Shown here: piece after piece, positions 1-5,830 of the stretch
Layout of the letters: each line of letters begins with the position of its first letter
Numbering within the stretch: the first letter of the stretch is position 1
Assembly: GCA_017477855.1 (NCBI GenBank)
Contig: JAFUUN010000003.1
Location: 1-13,567, forward strand
Reading direction: 5' to 3'
Origin: Rickettsiales bacterium
Lineage (GTDB): Bacteria; Pseudomonadota; Alphaproteobacteria; Rickettsiales; Deianiraeaceae
Length of the DNA: 13,567 bases
Translations under genes and position numbers: made by a program
Notes under the pieces: model-generated
What the model was told of the DNA's origin: nothing
What the model saw: the letters and a program-made list of their open reading frames with translations, nothing else
Databases searched by the model: none

Positions 1-489
1 GGCGACTGCACTTATGGTCCATGGCTGGCGCACAAGGCCTCGCGTGAGGGCATAATTGCGGCCGACACGATCGCAAATGAGCTCGGAAAAATCAAGACAA
101 AACCGGTTGCGTTGAATAAAACAAACATTCCTGGCTGTATCTATTCATTTCCGCAGATTGCCAGCATTGGCCTGACAGAAGATAAATGCAAAGAGCGCGG
201 ATTGAAATACAAAGTTGGGACATTTTCGGCCATCGGGAACGGTAAATCACTTGCCGCAAATGAGATGGAGAACTTCGTAAAGGTCATTTTTGATGAGAAA
301 ACACATGAGCTTCTTGGCGCGCACATGATTGGCTGCAATGTGACTGAAATGATACATGCTTTTTCAGTTGGTAAGGCCGCGGAATTGCTTCCAGAGGACT
401 TTGATAATGCAGTTTTTGCGCATCCAACAGTGAGTGAGATGATCCCCGAGGCCATTTTGGATGCCTTTGGGAAAGCAATTCATAAATAA
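1..489 (+). CDS. lpd: Dihydrolipoyl dehydrogenase (E3), C-terminal part
   Basis: Frame 1 is open from base 1 to the TAA at 487-489, giving the last 162 residues of a flavoprotein usually about 460-480 residues long; the start lies outside the window. The piece opens with GDCTYGPWLAHKASREG, matching the end of the FAD-binding fold (GDxxxGPxLAHKAxxEG), and continues into the dimerisation domain. NIPGCIYSFPQIASIGLTE matches the family's NxPxVxYTxPExAxVG segment. The C-terminal HPTVSEMIPEA carries the His-Pro-Thr-x-Ser-Glu signature, where the His-Glu pair serves as acid/base for the partner subunit's disulfide. As E3 of the 2-oxoacid dehydrogenase complexes it reoxidises lipoamide with NAD+. HPTxSE with LAHKA favours lpd over glutathione or mercuric reductases. 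Which complex it serves cannot be told because upstream genes are missing. Repeat R1 begins 13 bases after the stop. Confidence 0.93.
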   Translation, partial: GDCTYGPWLAHKASREGIIAADTIANELGKIKTKPVALNKTNIPGCIYSFPQIASIGLTEDKCKERGLKYKVGTFSAIGNGKSLAANEMENFVKVIFDEKTHELLGAHMIGCNVTEMIHAFSVGKAAELLPEDFDNAVFAHPTVSEMIPEAILDAFGKAIHK

Positions 490-501
490 TATAAATAATT
501 T

Positions 502-594
502 TTGCGCGGCGCGGAGCGCGTTTGCTGGACGAAGTGGAGCGTAGCGGAGCGAGGAGAGTGCAAACGGCGAGGGCGTGGCCTCGGGCAGCGCAAC
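502..594 (+). repeat. GC-rich palindromic intergenic repeat, copy R1
   Basis: The copy begins TTGCGCGGCGCGGAGC and ends GGCCTCGGGCAGCGCAAC. Inside it GTTTGC (520-525) pairs with GCAAAC (560-565), and near the right end CGAGG and CCTCG flank a 6-nt loop. The ends are imperfect inverted repeats (TTGCGC / GCGCAA). The same architecture recurs at 5001, 9771, 10911 and 13112. It is far more GC-rich than its surroundings and lies just after the lpd stop. No transposase is present, so it resembles a non-autonomous palindromic element of the REP/RPE kind. The family name is not known to me. Confidence 0.85.
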
Positions 595-634
595 ATCAAA
601 ATTTGCCAAAAATTTAAAAAAAGCTGGGTCTTTC

Positions 635-692
635 GCCAAAGCCCCTTCGCACGAAAAGCACTTTGCACCATCGGACGTGCGGGGGCTTTGGC
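635..692. repeat. Long inverted repeat, 17 paired bases
   Basis: The left arm gccaaagccccttcgcacg (635-653) pairs with the right arm cgtgcgggggctttggc (676-692). The only defect is a 2-nt TT bulge in the left arm, and the loop is 22 nt. No second copy was seen in the window, so it differs from the R family although it sits beside R1. It could fold as a stable RNA or DNA hairpin. There is no T-run after either arm, so it is not a standard intrinsic terminator. Confidence 0.8.
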
Positions 693-693
693 A

Positions 694-750
694 TGCGCGG
701 CCGCTGCCGCAAACCTCCGCCCTTGACAAGTCAAGGCCTGCGGCCGCGCA
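694..750. repeat. Nested inverted repeats ending in an R-like terminus
   Basis: The outer arms tgcgcggccgc (694-704) and gcggccgcgca (740-750) are a perfect 11-bp inverted repeat. Nested inside, CCTTGAC (721-727) and GTCAAGG (730-736) form a 7-bp stem with a 2-nt loop. The right edge GCCGCGCAA (743-751) is the exact inverse of TTGCGCGGC (502-510) at the start of R1, so 502-751 may be one composite palindromic unit of about 250 bp. A T6 run (757-762) follows 6 bases after the stem, too distant for a classic terminator but possibly helping end plus-strand lpd transcripts. Confidence 0.75.
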
Positions 751-766
751 ACTCAATTTTTTGCAT

Positions 767-796
767 AAAAAAAACCGCCCACAAAAATGCAGGCGG
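767..796 (-). terminator. Intrinsic terminator of the prepilin-like gene
   Basis: Read on the minus strand, CCGCC, a short loop region and GGCGG form a GC stem followed directly by eight T residues (A-run at 767-774 on the plus strand). It lies about 28 bases beyond the TAA of the minus-strand prepilin-like gene, as expected for a rho-independent terminator. Confidence 0.85.
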
Positions 797-823
797 CATA
801 TAAATTCAGCATGTAATTACAGA

Positions 824-1948
824 TTATCTCTGGATTACTGCCACAATATTACAACCATAAATTGCATCATCCGAGTTCAAATAGTAAGCATTTGAAACGT
901 TTGTTGCCAATTCGTTATAGCAAACACTTTTTGAAATAGGTTGACCGTTGCTGTCTGTGGCACTGGTACGTCCTAAACCACTCTTCAATGCCAAAACACG
1001 ACCTGTTCCTGGGCGACCATCGTCCATTTTTTGGTCAATTTTGTTCATCTGTGATGGTGAAACAATTCCCGATGAGTTTGCACTAACTGCTTTAAATGTC
1101 GTGCTTGTATCGTTATAGAACATTACAATCGCATTTTTACGATCAAGTGCCTTTGCAAAAGTTGCATCACTCAACTCTGTCTGAACGCCGTATGAAGCAC
1201 TACCACGAATGAAGTTTAATGATCTTGAATTACCGCAACTTGCATCAGCAATATTACCATTGGTGCTGCAATTTTCGCTGTCATTTGCAAAGACATCAAA
1301 TCCAGCAAACATAATCAACCCATCTTCATTGAAAGATGTTGGTTGGAGATATCTTGCTTCAGCTGCTGCCGTAATGCTATCTGGTGCTGTTGCGATTGGT
1401 CCGGAGGCCCAAGGAATTAGGTCTCCGGCTGCATCTTTTGTTTTCTGAACAATTGTATCTGATTTAATCAATCCTGCCTGAGCCATTTGAGCTGCTGCCT
1501 GATAAATTGATGTATAACTTTGATATGATGCAAAGTATGGTAAGCCAACAAATCCGTTAACAGTGTGTGTAGCATCCTTACAATAGTCATCAACATTTGA
1601 GAAATCTGTTGCCAATGATTGCAAATCTGTTTTTGGATTGCTTTTTGCTGTCTCATAGAACGTTTTGTAAAGAATTGTGTTCTTCTGACAATTATCTTCG
1701 TCCATATTTCCAGGCAAGAACTGGAATGTGTCCTGGAACTGCAAGACATTCTTTTGGTAATAGTCAATTTCGCTGATAATCTTATTAATTTCAGCACGTT
1801 CAACCAACTGACGACCTGTCAAAAGCGAACCAACTAACAATGACAAAATCAACAAAACAATTGACAACTCAACAAGTGTAAAAGATTTTTTAGCACCGTT
1901 TAAAGCTTGTTTGTTGACTGATCTGATCTTTTTCAAACAACTTCTCAT
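824..1948 (-). CDS. Prepilin-like protein with type IV pilin N-terminus
   Basis: A 374-residue protein with a 22-residue basic leader and then FTLVELSIVLLILSLLVGS, the class III (prepilin peptidase) signal and hydrophobic helix of type IV pilins and type II secretion pseudopilins. Phe23 would be mature residue 1 and Glu27 the conserved Glu5. The residue before the cut is Ser, not the usual Gly. The helix runs into RAEINKIISEIDYYQKNVLQFQDTF, the usual start of the globular domain. Two Cys close to the C-terminus (in SVCYNE and YGCN) could form a pilin-type disulfide loop. It is longer than typical major pilins (about 130-170 residues), so an accessory or large pseudopilin is likely. The ATG at 1948 has a strong Shine-Dalgarno AAGGAAG (1963-1957) at 8-nt spacing, a promoter of its own, and a terminator after the stop. 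No other pilus gene is in the window, so its machine is unknown. Confidence 0.88.
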   Translation of the reverse strand: MRSCLKKIRSVNKQALNGAKKSFTLVELSIVLLILSLLVGSLLTGRQLVERAEINKIISEIDYYQKNVLQFQDTFQFLPGNMDEDNCQKNTILYKTFYETAKSNPKTDLQSLATDFSNVDDYCKDATHTVNGFVGLPYFASYQSYTSIYQAAAQMAQAGLIKSDTIVQKTKDAAGDLIPWASGPIATAPDSITAAAEARYLQPTSFNEDGLIMFAGFDVFANDSENCSTNGNIADASCGNSRSLNFIRGSASYGVQTELSDATFAKALDRKNAIVMFYNDTSTTFKAVSANSSGIVSPSQMNKIDQKMDDGRPGTGRVLALKSGLGRTSATDSNGQPISKSVCYNELATNVSNAYYLNSDDAIYGCNIVAVIQR

Positions 1949-1963
1949 AATAAAAACTTCCTT

Positions 1964-1991
1964 AGTATGTCTATAAATTTTTATTTGTCAA
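1964..1991 (-). promoter_or_regulatory. Sigma70-type promoter of the prepilin-like gene
   Basis: On the minus strand a perfect -35 TTGACA (1991-1986), a 16-nt spacer and -10 CATACT (1969-1964). Transcription would start near 1957, about 8-10 nt before the ATG and within the Shine-Dalgarno, so the mapped start would be informative. It makes the gene independent of the ydcF-like gene upstream. Confidence 0.6.
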
Positions 1992-2009
1992 ATTTTTCAG
2001 TACAATTTT

Positions 2010-2606
2010 TTATTTATTAAGTAAAACCAATTTATCCAATTCCGCAATAAATCCCTTTTCAAGATAATCATTAACTTTGTCAACTTCTGCCATGAGTTTT
2101 TGATAAAATTTGTCATCCAAATATCCCAAATCCTCATCACATCCAAAGACATTTATTGGAAAGAACATTTTTTCTGCATTAGGAAAATACTTGCACATTG
2201 TCATCAAAAAGCGCAAAGTTGCATGGATTTTTCCCATTCCTATTATGCTTTGGATGCCGTCAATTTCGTCAAACTTCTCCTCCAAAATTGGTATTGAAAA
2301 CTGCAAGTTCTCACCAGTATTTTTACTCTTGGTTTCTATCAAAATCTTGTCCTCTGGCACACCATTTTCTACTAACAATTCTTGCAAAATTAAACTTTCA
2401 CATTCACTTTTGCCGTTATAATTTGCTACATTTCCACCAGTGCAAAGCACATATTTACAAAACCCTTTTTGATATAAACCAACAATGTTCTCTACAAACA
2501 AGTCAATACCATATGTTGTGCCAAAGACAATTAGTAAATCCGCAGGTTTGAGCGCTGTTTTAGGCAACATCTTGGCTTGAATTTGGCGAAATTCTCCACT
2601 TTGCAT
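2010..2606 (-). CDS. YdcF-like DUF218 domain protein
   Basis: A 198-residue protein matching the DUF218/YdcF fold: ADLLIVFGTTYG near residue 23 (family: D.iivLGg), then LYQKGFCKYVLCTGG (strand-turn with the conserved TGG), SECESLILQELLVENGVPEDKILIETKS and KNTGENLQFSIPIL, the family's typical SE / GVP..I..E..S.NT.EN string. Members are ElyC/SanA relatives tied to envelope or polysaccharide metabolism, but the biochemical role of most is unknown. No membrane helix precedes the domain here, so this version looks cytoplasmic, as in short YdcF proteins. The ATG at 2606 is used because an in-frame stop lies a few codons upstream; no clear Shine-Dalgarno is visible. It runs in the same direction as the prepilin-like gene, 61 bases upstream of it, but that gene has its own promoter. 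Confidence 0.82.
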   Translation of the reverse strand: MQSGEFRQIQAKMLPKTALKPADLLIVFGTTYGIDLFVENIVGLYQKGFCKYVLCTGGNVANYNGKSECESLILQELLVENGVPEDKILIETKSKNTGENLQFSIPILEEKFDEIDGIQSIIGMGKIHATLRFLMTMCKYFPNAEKMFFPINVFGCDEDLGYLDDKFYQKLMAEVDKVNDYLEKGFIAELDKLVLLNK

Positions 2607-2634
2607 GGCATGAAAAAAAACATCAACAAATTTA

Positions 2635-2662
2635 TTTACAAGAACATTTTTTATGTTAAACT
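2635..2662 (+). promoter_or_regulatory. Possible promoter for the small ORF at 2679
   Basis: TTTACA (2635-2640), a 16-nt spacer and TAAACT (2657-2662) resemble a sigma70 promoter and would start RNA near 2669, about 10 nt before the ATG at 2679. The spacer contains the short palindrome AACATttttttATGTT. The region is very AT-rich, so chance matches are likely. Confidence 0.35.
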
Positions 2663-2678
2663 ATCAGTTGATAATATT

Positions 2679-2870
2679 ATGCAACATCAAAGCAATTACA
2701 GTAAAACAACGGACGATATTGCAGATCAACAATCTGGTCCAATATTGCAAAAAATGAAGAAAATTAACATATTTAATAGAAAGTTCGGAGCATCAAAGAT
2801 TACGAAGATTAGAAACTCAGTTAGTGAAGACAAAGAGAACCATTACGCACCTTTTAAAATCTCCAAATAA
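2679..2870 (+). CDS. Small hypothetical ORF, doubtful
   Basis: From the ATG at 2679 the frame gives 63 residues (starting MQHQSNYSKTTDDIADQQ), polar and basic with several Lys-rich stretches, no membrane segment, no Cys and no recognised domain. It lies in the otherwise empty interval between the ydcF-like gene and the alaS remnant and overlaps the alaS 3' end by 28 bases, tail to tail. In favour: a possible promoter with a very short leader, and no other gene here. Against: no Shine-Dalgarno, no homology that I recognise, and AT-rich composition in which open frames are common. The frame stays open upstream to 2577, but that part overlaps the ydcF-like gene and is ignored. Confidence 0.3.
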   Translation: MQHQSNYSKTTDDIADQQSGPILQKMKKINIFNRKFGASKITKIRNSVSEDKENHYAPFKISK

Positions 2871-4333
2871 TCCACCCCCTTCACCTTATGCACCACCTGC
2901 GCAAAGTTCTGGACGCCTCCACCTTTCCCACTGGTTTTGTCAATAATTTTTTGCGCAAATTCTCTACAATTTAACACTTGGCCATTGATTTTATGGTCTT
3001 TTTTGCAAACGATATAACAAAAACATTCGCCATTTTTGTCCTCGGTAGAAACCATTACCGGCTTGTCCTCCTTTATCATTACACTGCGGGCAACAATTTT
3101 CACAACCTCCTGGCCAATATCATGGCCTTGAAGATAAATCACGCCACTCACCAACTGTGCTGTATCACGCATTTTGAAGACCTTTTCCATTCGCTCCGCT
3201 ACTGCCGTCGTGGACTTATACTTCATCATGTCCTCTTTCATTAATTCAAATGAACTCTTCATATCGCGGAAGTTTGCTAATACTTGACAAGCATTTTCAC
3301 CTGTCAAAGCTGTAATTCTTCTTACCCCTGAACCAATACCTTTCTCACTTTCAATAGCAAAAGCCTCAATTTCACCTGTATTTTTAGCATGAATTCCGCC
3401 ACAAAACTCCGTTGATATAGCATCACCAGAGCGATTAAATACACGGACAACCCTAACTTTTTCACCATACTTATCCTCAAAAAAGTGTAAAGCATTCAAC
3501 TTTTCCGCCTCACTTTTCGACATCTCCACTGCACTCACTGGCAAATAATCAGCAATCCAACCATTGACAATCTCCTCAACTTTTTTAATCTCTTCCATTG
3601 TCATTGCTCTTGTGCTTGAAAAGTCAAACCGCAAGCCATTCTCATCAACTTGTGAACCTTTTTGTTGCACTCCGTCTCCAAGAACCAATCTCAACGCAGA
3701 CTGCAACAAATGAGTAGCTGTGTGATTGTTGCCAACTCTTTTGCGAAAAGACAAACATTTTACAGCATCACCAACTCGCAGTTCCTCTCGTGCATTAACC
3801 AAATGTCCTATTATATCACCTTTAAACTTTTGAGTATCAACCACGATGGACGAACCGATAACTCCTTTGTCGCCAACTTCACCGCCTCCGCAAGGATAAA
3901 AACAGGTTTTATCAAGCACCAAAAAACCCTGCTCTCTATCTTGTAAAGCATCCGCGTGCACGCCGTCCTTGACAATCGCCAGCACCTTGGCCTCGCACTC
4001 TGTCGCGCCCTGATAATACAACTTTTCAGTAGCAAAATCAGTGCCATATTTTGACTTCAACAGCTCTGCAACACTGCCCCAAACCTCGTTGTTCTTTGCA
4101 GAAGTTGCATCATTTTTTGCCCTGTCGCCCTTTGACCTGTCCTTTTGCTCCTGCAAATACTTCTCAAAGTCCGCCTCGTCAATTTCAATGTTGTGTTCCC
4201 GCAAAATCTGCTGTGTCAAATCAAATGGAAAACCATATGTGTCATAAAGCATAAAAGACAACAACCCGCCATTCAATTTGCCATTTTCAAACACGATTTG
4301 GTTGTTGATTGTGATCTGATTGCTAATTCCCAT
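2843..4333 (-). CDS. alaS: Alanyl-tRNA synthetase lacking the aminoacylation domain
   Basis: A 496-residue protein that aligns by eye only with the second part of AlaRS, which is normally about 870 residues. It starts near LYDTYGFPFDLTQQIL, which in full-length AlaRS follows the catalytic and tRNA-binding domains (about residue 340-350). Present are the editing domain, with FYPCGGGEVGDKG, the zinc ligands HTATH and CGGIH, then SGVRRITALTG, a helical linker and a C-terminal DHHA1/C-Ala-like domain ending in GKGGG. Class II motifs 1-3 are absent, so it cannot charge tRNA alone. It could be a pseudogene remnant, one half of a split AlaRS, or a free-standing editing (AlaX-like) protein that clears Ser- or Gly-tRNA(Ala). 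The frame is intact for about 500 codons, arguing against old decay. The ATG at 4333 overlaps the last codons of the TRL-like gene upstream; the frame stays open to 4375 but that is TRL sequence. An assembly artefact at the junction is possible. Confidence 0.85.
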   Translation of the reverse strand: MGISNQITINNQIVFENGKLNGGLLSFMLYDTYGFPFDLTQQILREHNIEIDEADFEKYLQEQKDRSKGDRAKNDATSAKNNEVWGSVAELLKSKYGTDFATEKLYYQGATECEAKVLAIVKDGVHADALQDREQGFLVLDKTCFYPCGGGEVGDKGVIGSSIVVDTQKFKGDIIGHLVNAREELRVGDAVKCLSFRKRVGNNHTATHLLQSALRLVLGDGVQQKGSQVDENGLRFDFSSTRAMTMEEIKKVEEIVNGWIADYLPVSAVEMSKSEAEKLNALHFFEDKYGEKVRVVRVFNRSGDAISTEFCGGIHAKNTGEIEAFAIESEKGIGSGVRRITALTGENACQVLANFRDMKSSFELMKEDMMKYKSTTAVAERMEKVFKMRDTAQLVSGVIYLQGHDIGQEVVKIVARSVMIKEDKPVMVSTEDKNGECFCYIVCKKDHKINGQVLNCREFAQKIIDKTSGKGGGVQNFAQVVHKVKGVDYLEILKGA

Positions 4334-4607
4334 AAACCACAGTACAATACTGTCCGCCCTCCTCGTTCTTTTCAATTAAAACAATTTGATCAACAATACC
4401 AGCTTTTTTAGCTGTCTCCAATATCATTTCCTTATTCGTTTGTGGACTTGTAGAGCACGTTTTTCCTTGCTTGATTTGTTGTTTTAAGTTAATCGGTTTA
4501 GAAATAAAGATATAATCAGAATTGTGATAGCTTCGTTCAAAACGCGGAAAACATCCGCTGACAAGCAACAAACCTATCGACAGACAACAGATTTTCTTCG
4601 CAAACAT
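4323..4607 (-). CDS. TRL-like lipoprotein, second copy
   Basis: A 94-residue protein starting at ATG 4607, chosen for the GGAGAG Shine-Dalgarno 4 nt upstream. MFAKKICCLSIGLLLVSGC is a lipoprotein signal with a clean lipobox (VSGC), so the mature protein should be lipidated at Cys19 and exported. The C-terminal half, from GKTCSTS through AKKAGIVDQIVLIEKNE to YCTVVYGN, follows the TRL-like family pattern (G.aCs.s......aA..gGI.ki..vd......y.tVVYGe), whose function is unknown. It is a divergent paralogue of the gene just upstream, with one base between that gene's stop and this ATG, so the pair is translationally coupled. Its stop codon at 4323 overlaps the start of the alaS remnant by 11 bases. 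Confidence 0.72.
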   Translation of the reverse strand: MFAKKICCLSIGLLLVSGCFPRFERSYHNSDYIFISKPINLKQQIKQGKTCSTSPQTNKEMILETAKKAGIVDQIVLIEKNEEGGQYCTVVYGN

Positions 4608-4608
4608 A

Positions 4609-4944
4609 TTACTCTCCATAAACAATAGTACAGTGTTTGTAGTGTGGAACGCCCCTACGCCACATGTAATCGTAATCTTCCTCTAAACCTTCTGTTCTTT
4701 CTATAAATTCAACACGTTTTGTTAATCCGCCGTTTTTAATAGCCTGATAAACGCTTTCTTCACCACCATGCAATTCTGAACGACATGCAATACCAACCTT
4801 ACCATTTTTCAAATCAAATGGTCGTTTTAAAGGCACAAACTTTTCACTTATTTGTCCCGATTTTTTAATATAATTTCCTTGCATACAAGCTGTTGTCATA
4901 AGCAACGCAATAACAATGCAACATCTAAAACAAATCTTTAACAT
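4609..4944 (-). CDS. TRL-like lipoprotein, first copy
   Basis: A 111-residue protein from the ATG at 4944. The frame extends upstream to a TTG at 4986, but the ATG places MLKICFRCCIVIALLMTTAC as a compact lipoprotein-type signal; the lipobox TTAC is weak. The mature part KVGIACRSELHGGEESVYQAIKNGGLTKRVEFIER and the ending CTIVYGE fit the TRL-like domain (GkvG.AC......G..S...A.kngGltk...id....y.tvVYGe). Compared with its neighbour it has an insert of about 13 residues (EEDYDYMWRRGV) before the last strand. Function unknown; export to the envelope is likely. It is the first gene of a minus-strand cluster with the second TRL-like gene and the alaS remnant. Repeat R2 starts 56 bases upstream, so the promoter lies between them; a TATAAA at 4980-4975 is the best -10 candidate but lacks a clear -35. 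Confidence 0.7.
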   Translation of the reverse strand: MLKICFRCCIVIALLMTTACMQGNYIKKSGQISEKFVPLKRPFDLKNGKVGIACRSELHGGEESVYQAIKNGGLTKRVEFIERTEGLEEDYDYMWRRGVPHYKHCTIVYGE

Positions 4945-5000
4945 AAACAGCCAAAGTCTGCATGAAATGTTATTTTTATAATGCAAGTAGATTTTTTAGT

Positions 5001-5086
5001 GTTGCGCTGCCCGCGGCCACGCCCTCGCGGTTTGCATCTTACTCCTCGCTATGCTCCTCGTGCAAACCTGCTCCGCGCCGCACAAC
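5001..5086 (-). repeat. GC-rich palindromic intergenic repeat, copy R2
   Basis: This copy is inverted relative to R1. It starts GTTGCGCTGCCCGCGGCC and ends CTCCGCGCCGCACAAC. The internal stem GGTTTGCA (5029-5036) / TGCAAACC (5061-5068) is a perfect 8-bp pair. It lies in the divergent spacer between the TRL-like cluster and the Tim44-like gene, and the apparent upstream ATG of the latter (5051) falls inside it. Confidence 0.85.
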
Positions 5087-5130
5087 ATAAATATCAAGAT
5101 ATTAACATTTAATTTGACAATTATTTTTCA

Positions 5131-5136
5131 TATACT
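5131..5136 (+). promoter_or_regulatory. Candidate -10 box for the Tim44-like gene
   Basis: TATACT at 5131-5136 would start RNA near 5143, about 13 nt before the preferred GTG start at 5156. A perfect TTGACA exists at 5114-5119 but only 11 nt upstream of it, too close for a normal -35, so the assignment is weak. Confidence 0.35.
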
Positions 5137-5155
5137 GCTGATTAACTGGTTTGCT

Positions 5156-5830
5156 GTGATTGAAATAATAATTCTTGCAATTATATCATTTTTCTTATTC
5201 AAAAAGTTGAAGTCAATGCTCGGTGATGAGTATGACGATGAGATGTTTGGATATGGCAACGAGACAAGAAAGGAGAAAAAGAGAAAGATAAAGGACGCCG
5301 AACAAGTGCATGAAGAGGAAAAAGAAAAAAGTGAACTTGAAAGCGGAGATTATAACTATTTGAGCGCAGAAGCATTGAAGAATGCAAATACTCTGCGTGA
5401 TGAAATTGGTGGGTTCACTTTAAATAGGTTTAAACGCATTGCGACAAAAGTTTTGGAGACAGTCATCAAGGCCAATGAGGAGCAGAAAAAGGATGAGATA
5501 AAACAATTCATGACAAGTGAGTTAGCAGAGGCAGTGCTGGCTTCATTTGCAGGTGAGAACAGAAATCACATCGTGCTGGTATCTCTTGACGAGGCCAAAA
5601 TTGTTGATATAACTAAACTTGGCAATCAATATTGCATTGACATGAAATTCAAAATGCAACAGATAAACTACACCACAGACAAAAATGGAAAAGTCATTGA
5701 TGGAGACAAAAAGGAGATTGTAAATGTCTGTGAGAAATGGAGCTTTATCCACACGCTTGGCAAGAATGATGCAACTTGGTTTATAAGTAAAATTGAGGAA
5801 TTTGATGATGCGGCAGATGGTGGAAAATAG
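5156..5830 (+). CDS. Tim44-like inner-membrane protein
   Basis: From GTG 5156 this gives 224 residues. The N-terminus (M)IEIIILAIISFFLFKKLKSMLG is the single membrane helix and K/R-L-x-S-x-LG turn typical of alphaproteobacterial Tim44-like (TimA-type) proteins. Next come an acidic/basic charged linker (to about residue 75) and a C-terminal Tim44 domain of about 130 residues, with EALKNANTLRDEIGGFTLNRF, then IKQFMTSELAEAV and the late CEKWSFIHTLGKNDATWFISKI (family: e.W.F.R....p.W.L..i). The mitochondrial relative anchors Hsp70 at the import channel; the bacterial role is unsettled and probably concerns membrane or envelope proteins. The frame is open from 5051, but that start lies inside R2 and adds 35 untypical residues. 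The gene overlaps mltA, a pairing also found in other alphaproteobacteria. Confidence 0.82.
   Translation: MIEIIILAIISFFLFKKLKSMLGDEYDDEMFGYGNETRKEKKRKIKDAEQVHEEEKEKSELESGDYNYLSAEALKNANTLRDEIGGFTLNRFKRIATKVLETVIKANEEQKKDEIKQFMTSELAEAVLASFAGENRNHIVLVSLDEAKIVDITKLGNQYCIDMKFKMQQINYTTDKNGKVIDGDKKEIVNVCEKWSFIHTLGKNDATWFISKIEEFDDAADGGK

Larger units (their letters stand above)
490..823. other. Gene-free interval between lpd and the prepilin-like gene
   Basis: This 334-base interval separates two genes that converge (lpd on +, pilin-like on -). It holds R1 (502-594), an AT-rich spacer (about 595-634), two long inverted repeats (635-692 and 694-750) and the minus-strand terminator (767-796). Open frames crossing it on both strands are translations of GC-rich repeat, have no recognisable protein content and cross the palindromes, so no gene is called. 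No tRNA cloverleaf was seen. Confidence 0.75.

Noticed and set aside
502..594. Target-site duplications around the repeats
   Set aside because: Flanks of R1-R5 were compared by eye and no consistent direct repeat was seen.
635..751. A tRNA or an intrinsic terminator in the hairpin cluster
   Set aside because: No cloverleaf, TTC loop or CCA-like end; the T-run is too far from the stem, and the stems are too long and interrupted for a normal terminator.
364..895. Several open frames on both strands over R1 and the following hairpins
   Set aside because: GC-rich repeat sequence lacks stop codons by composition; the frames cross palindromes or known genes.
5114..5119. TTGACA at 5114 as the -35 of the Tim44-like gene
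   Set aside because: The only good -10 (5131) is 11 nt away, and at 16-18 nt spacing there is no TATAAT-like box.
5051..5155. Upstream ATG at 5051 as the start of the Tim44-like gene
   Set aside because: It lies inside repeat R2 and adds 35 residues unlike the family; GTG 5156 gives the expected membrane-helix start.
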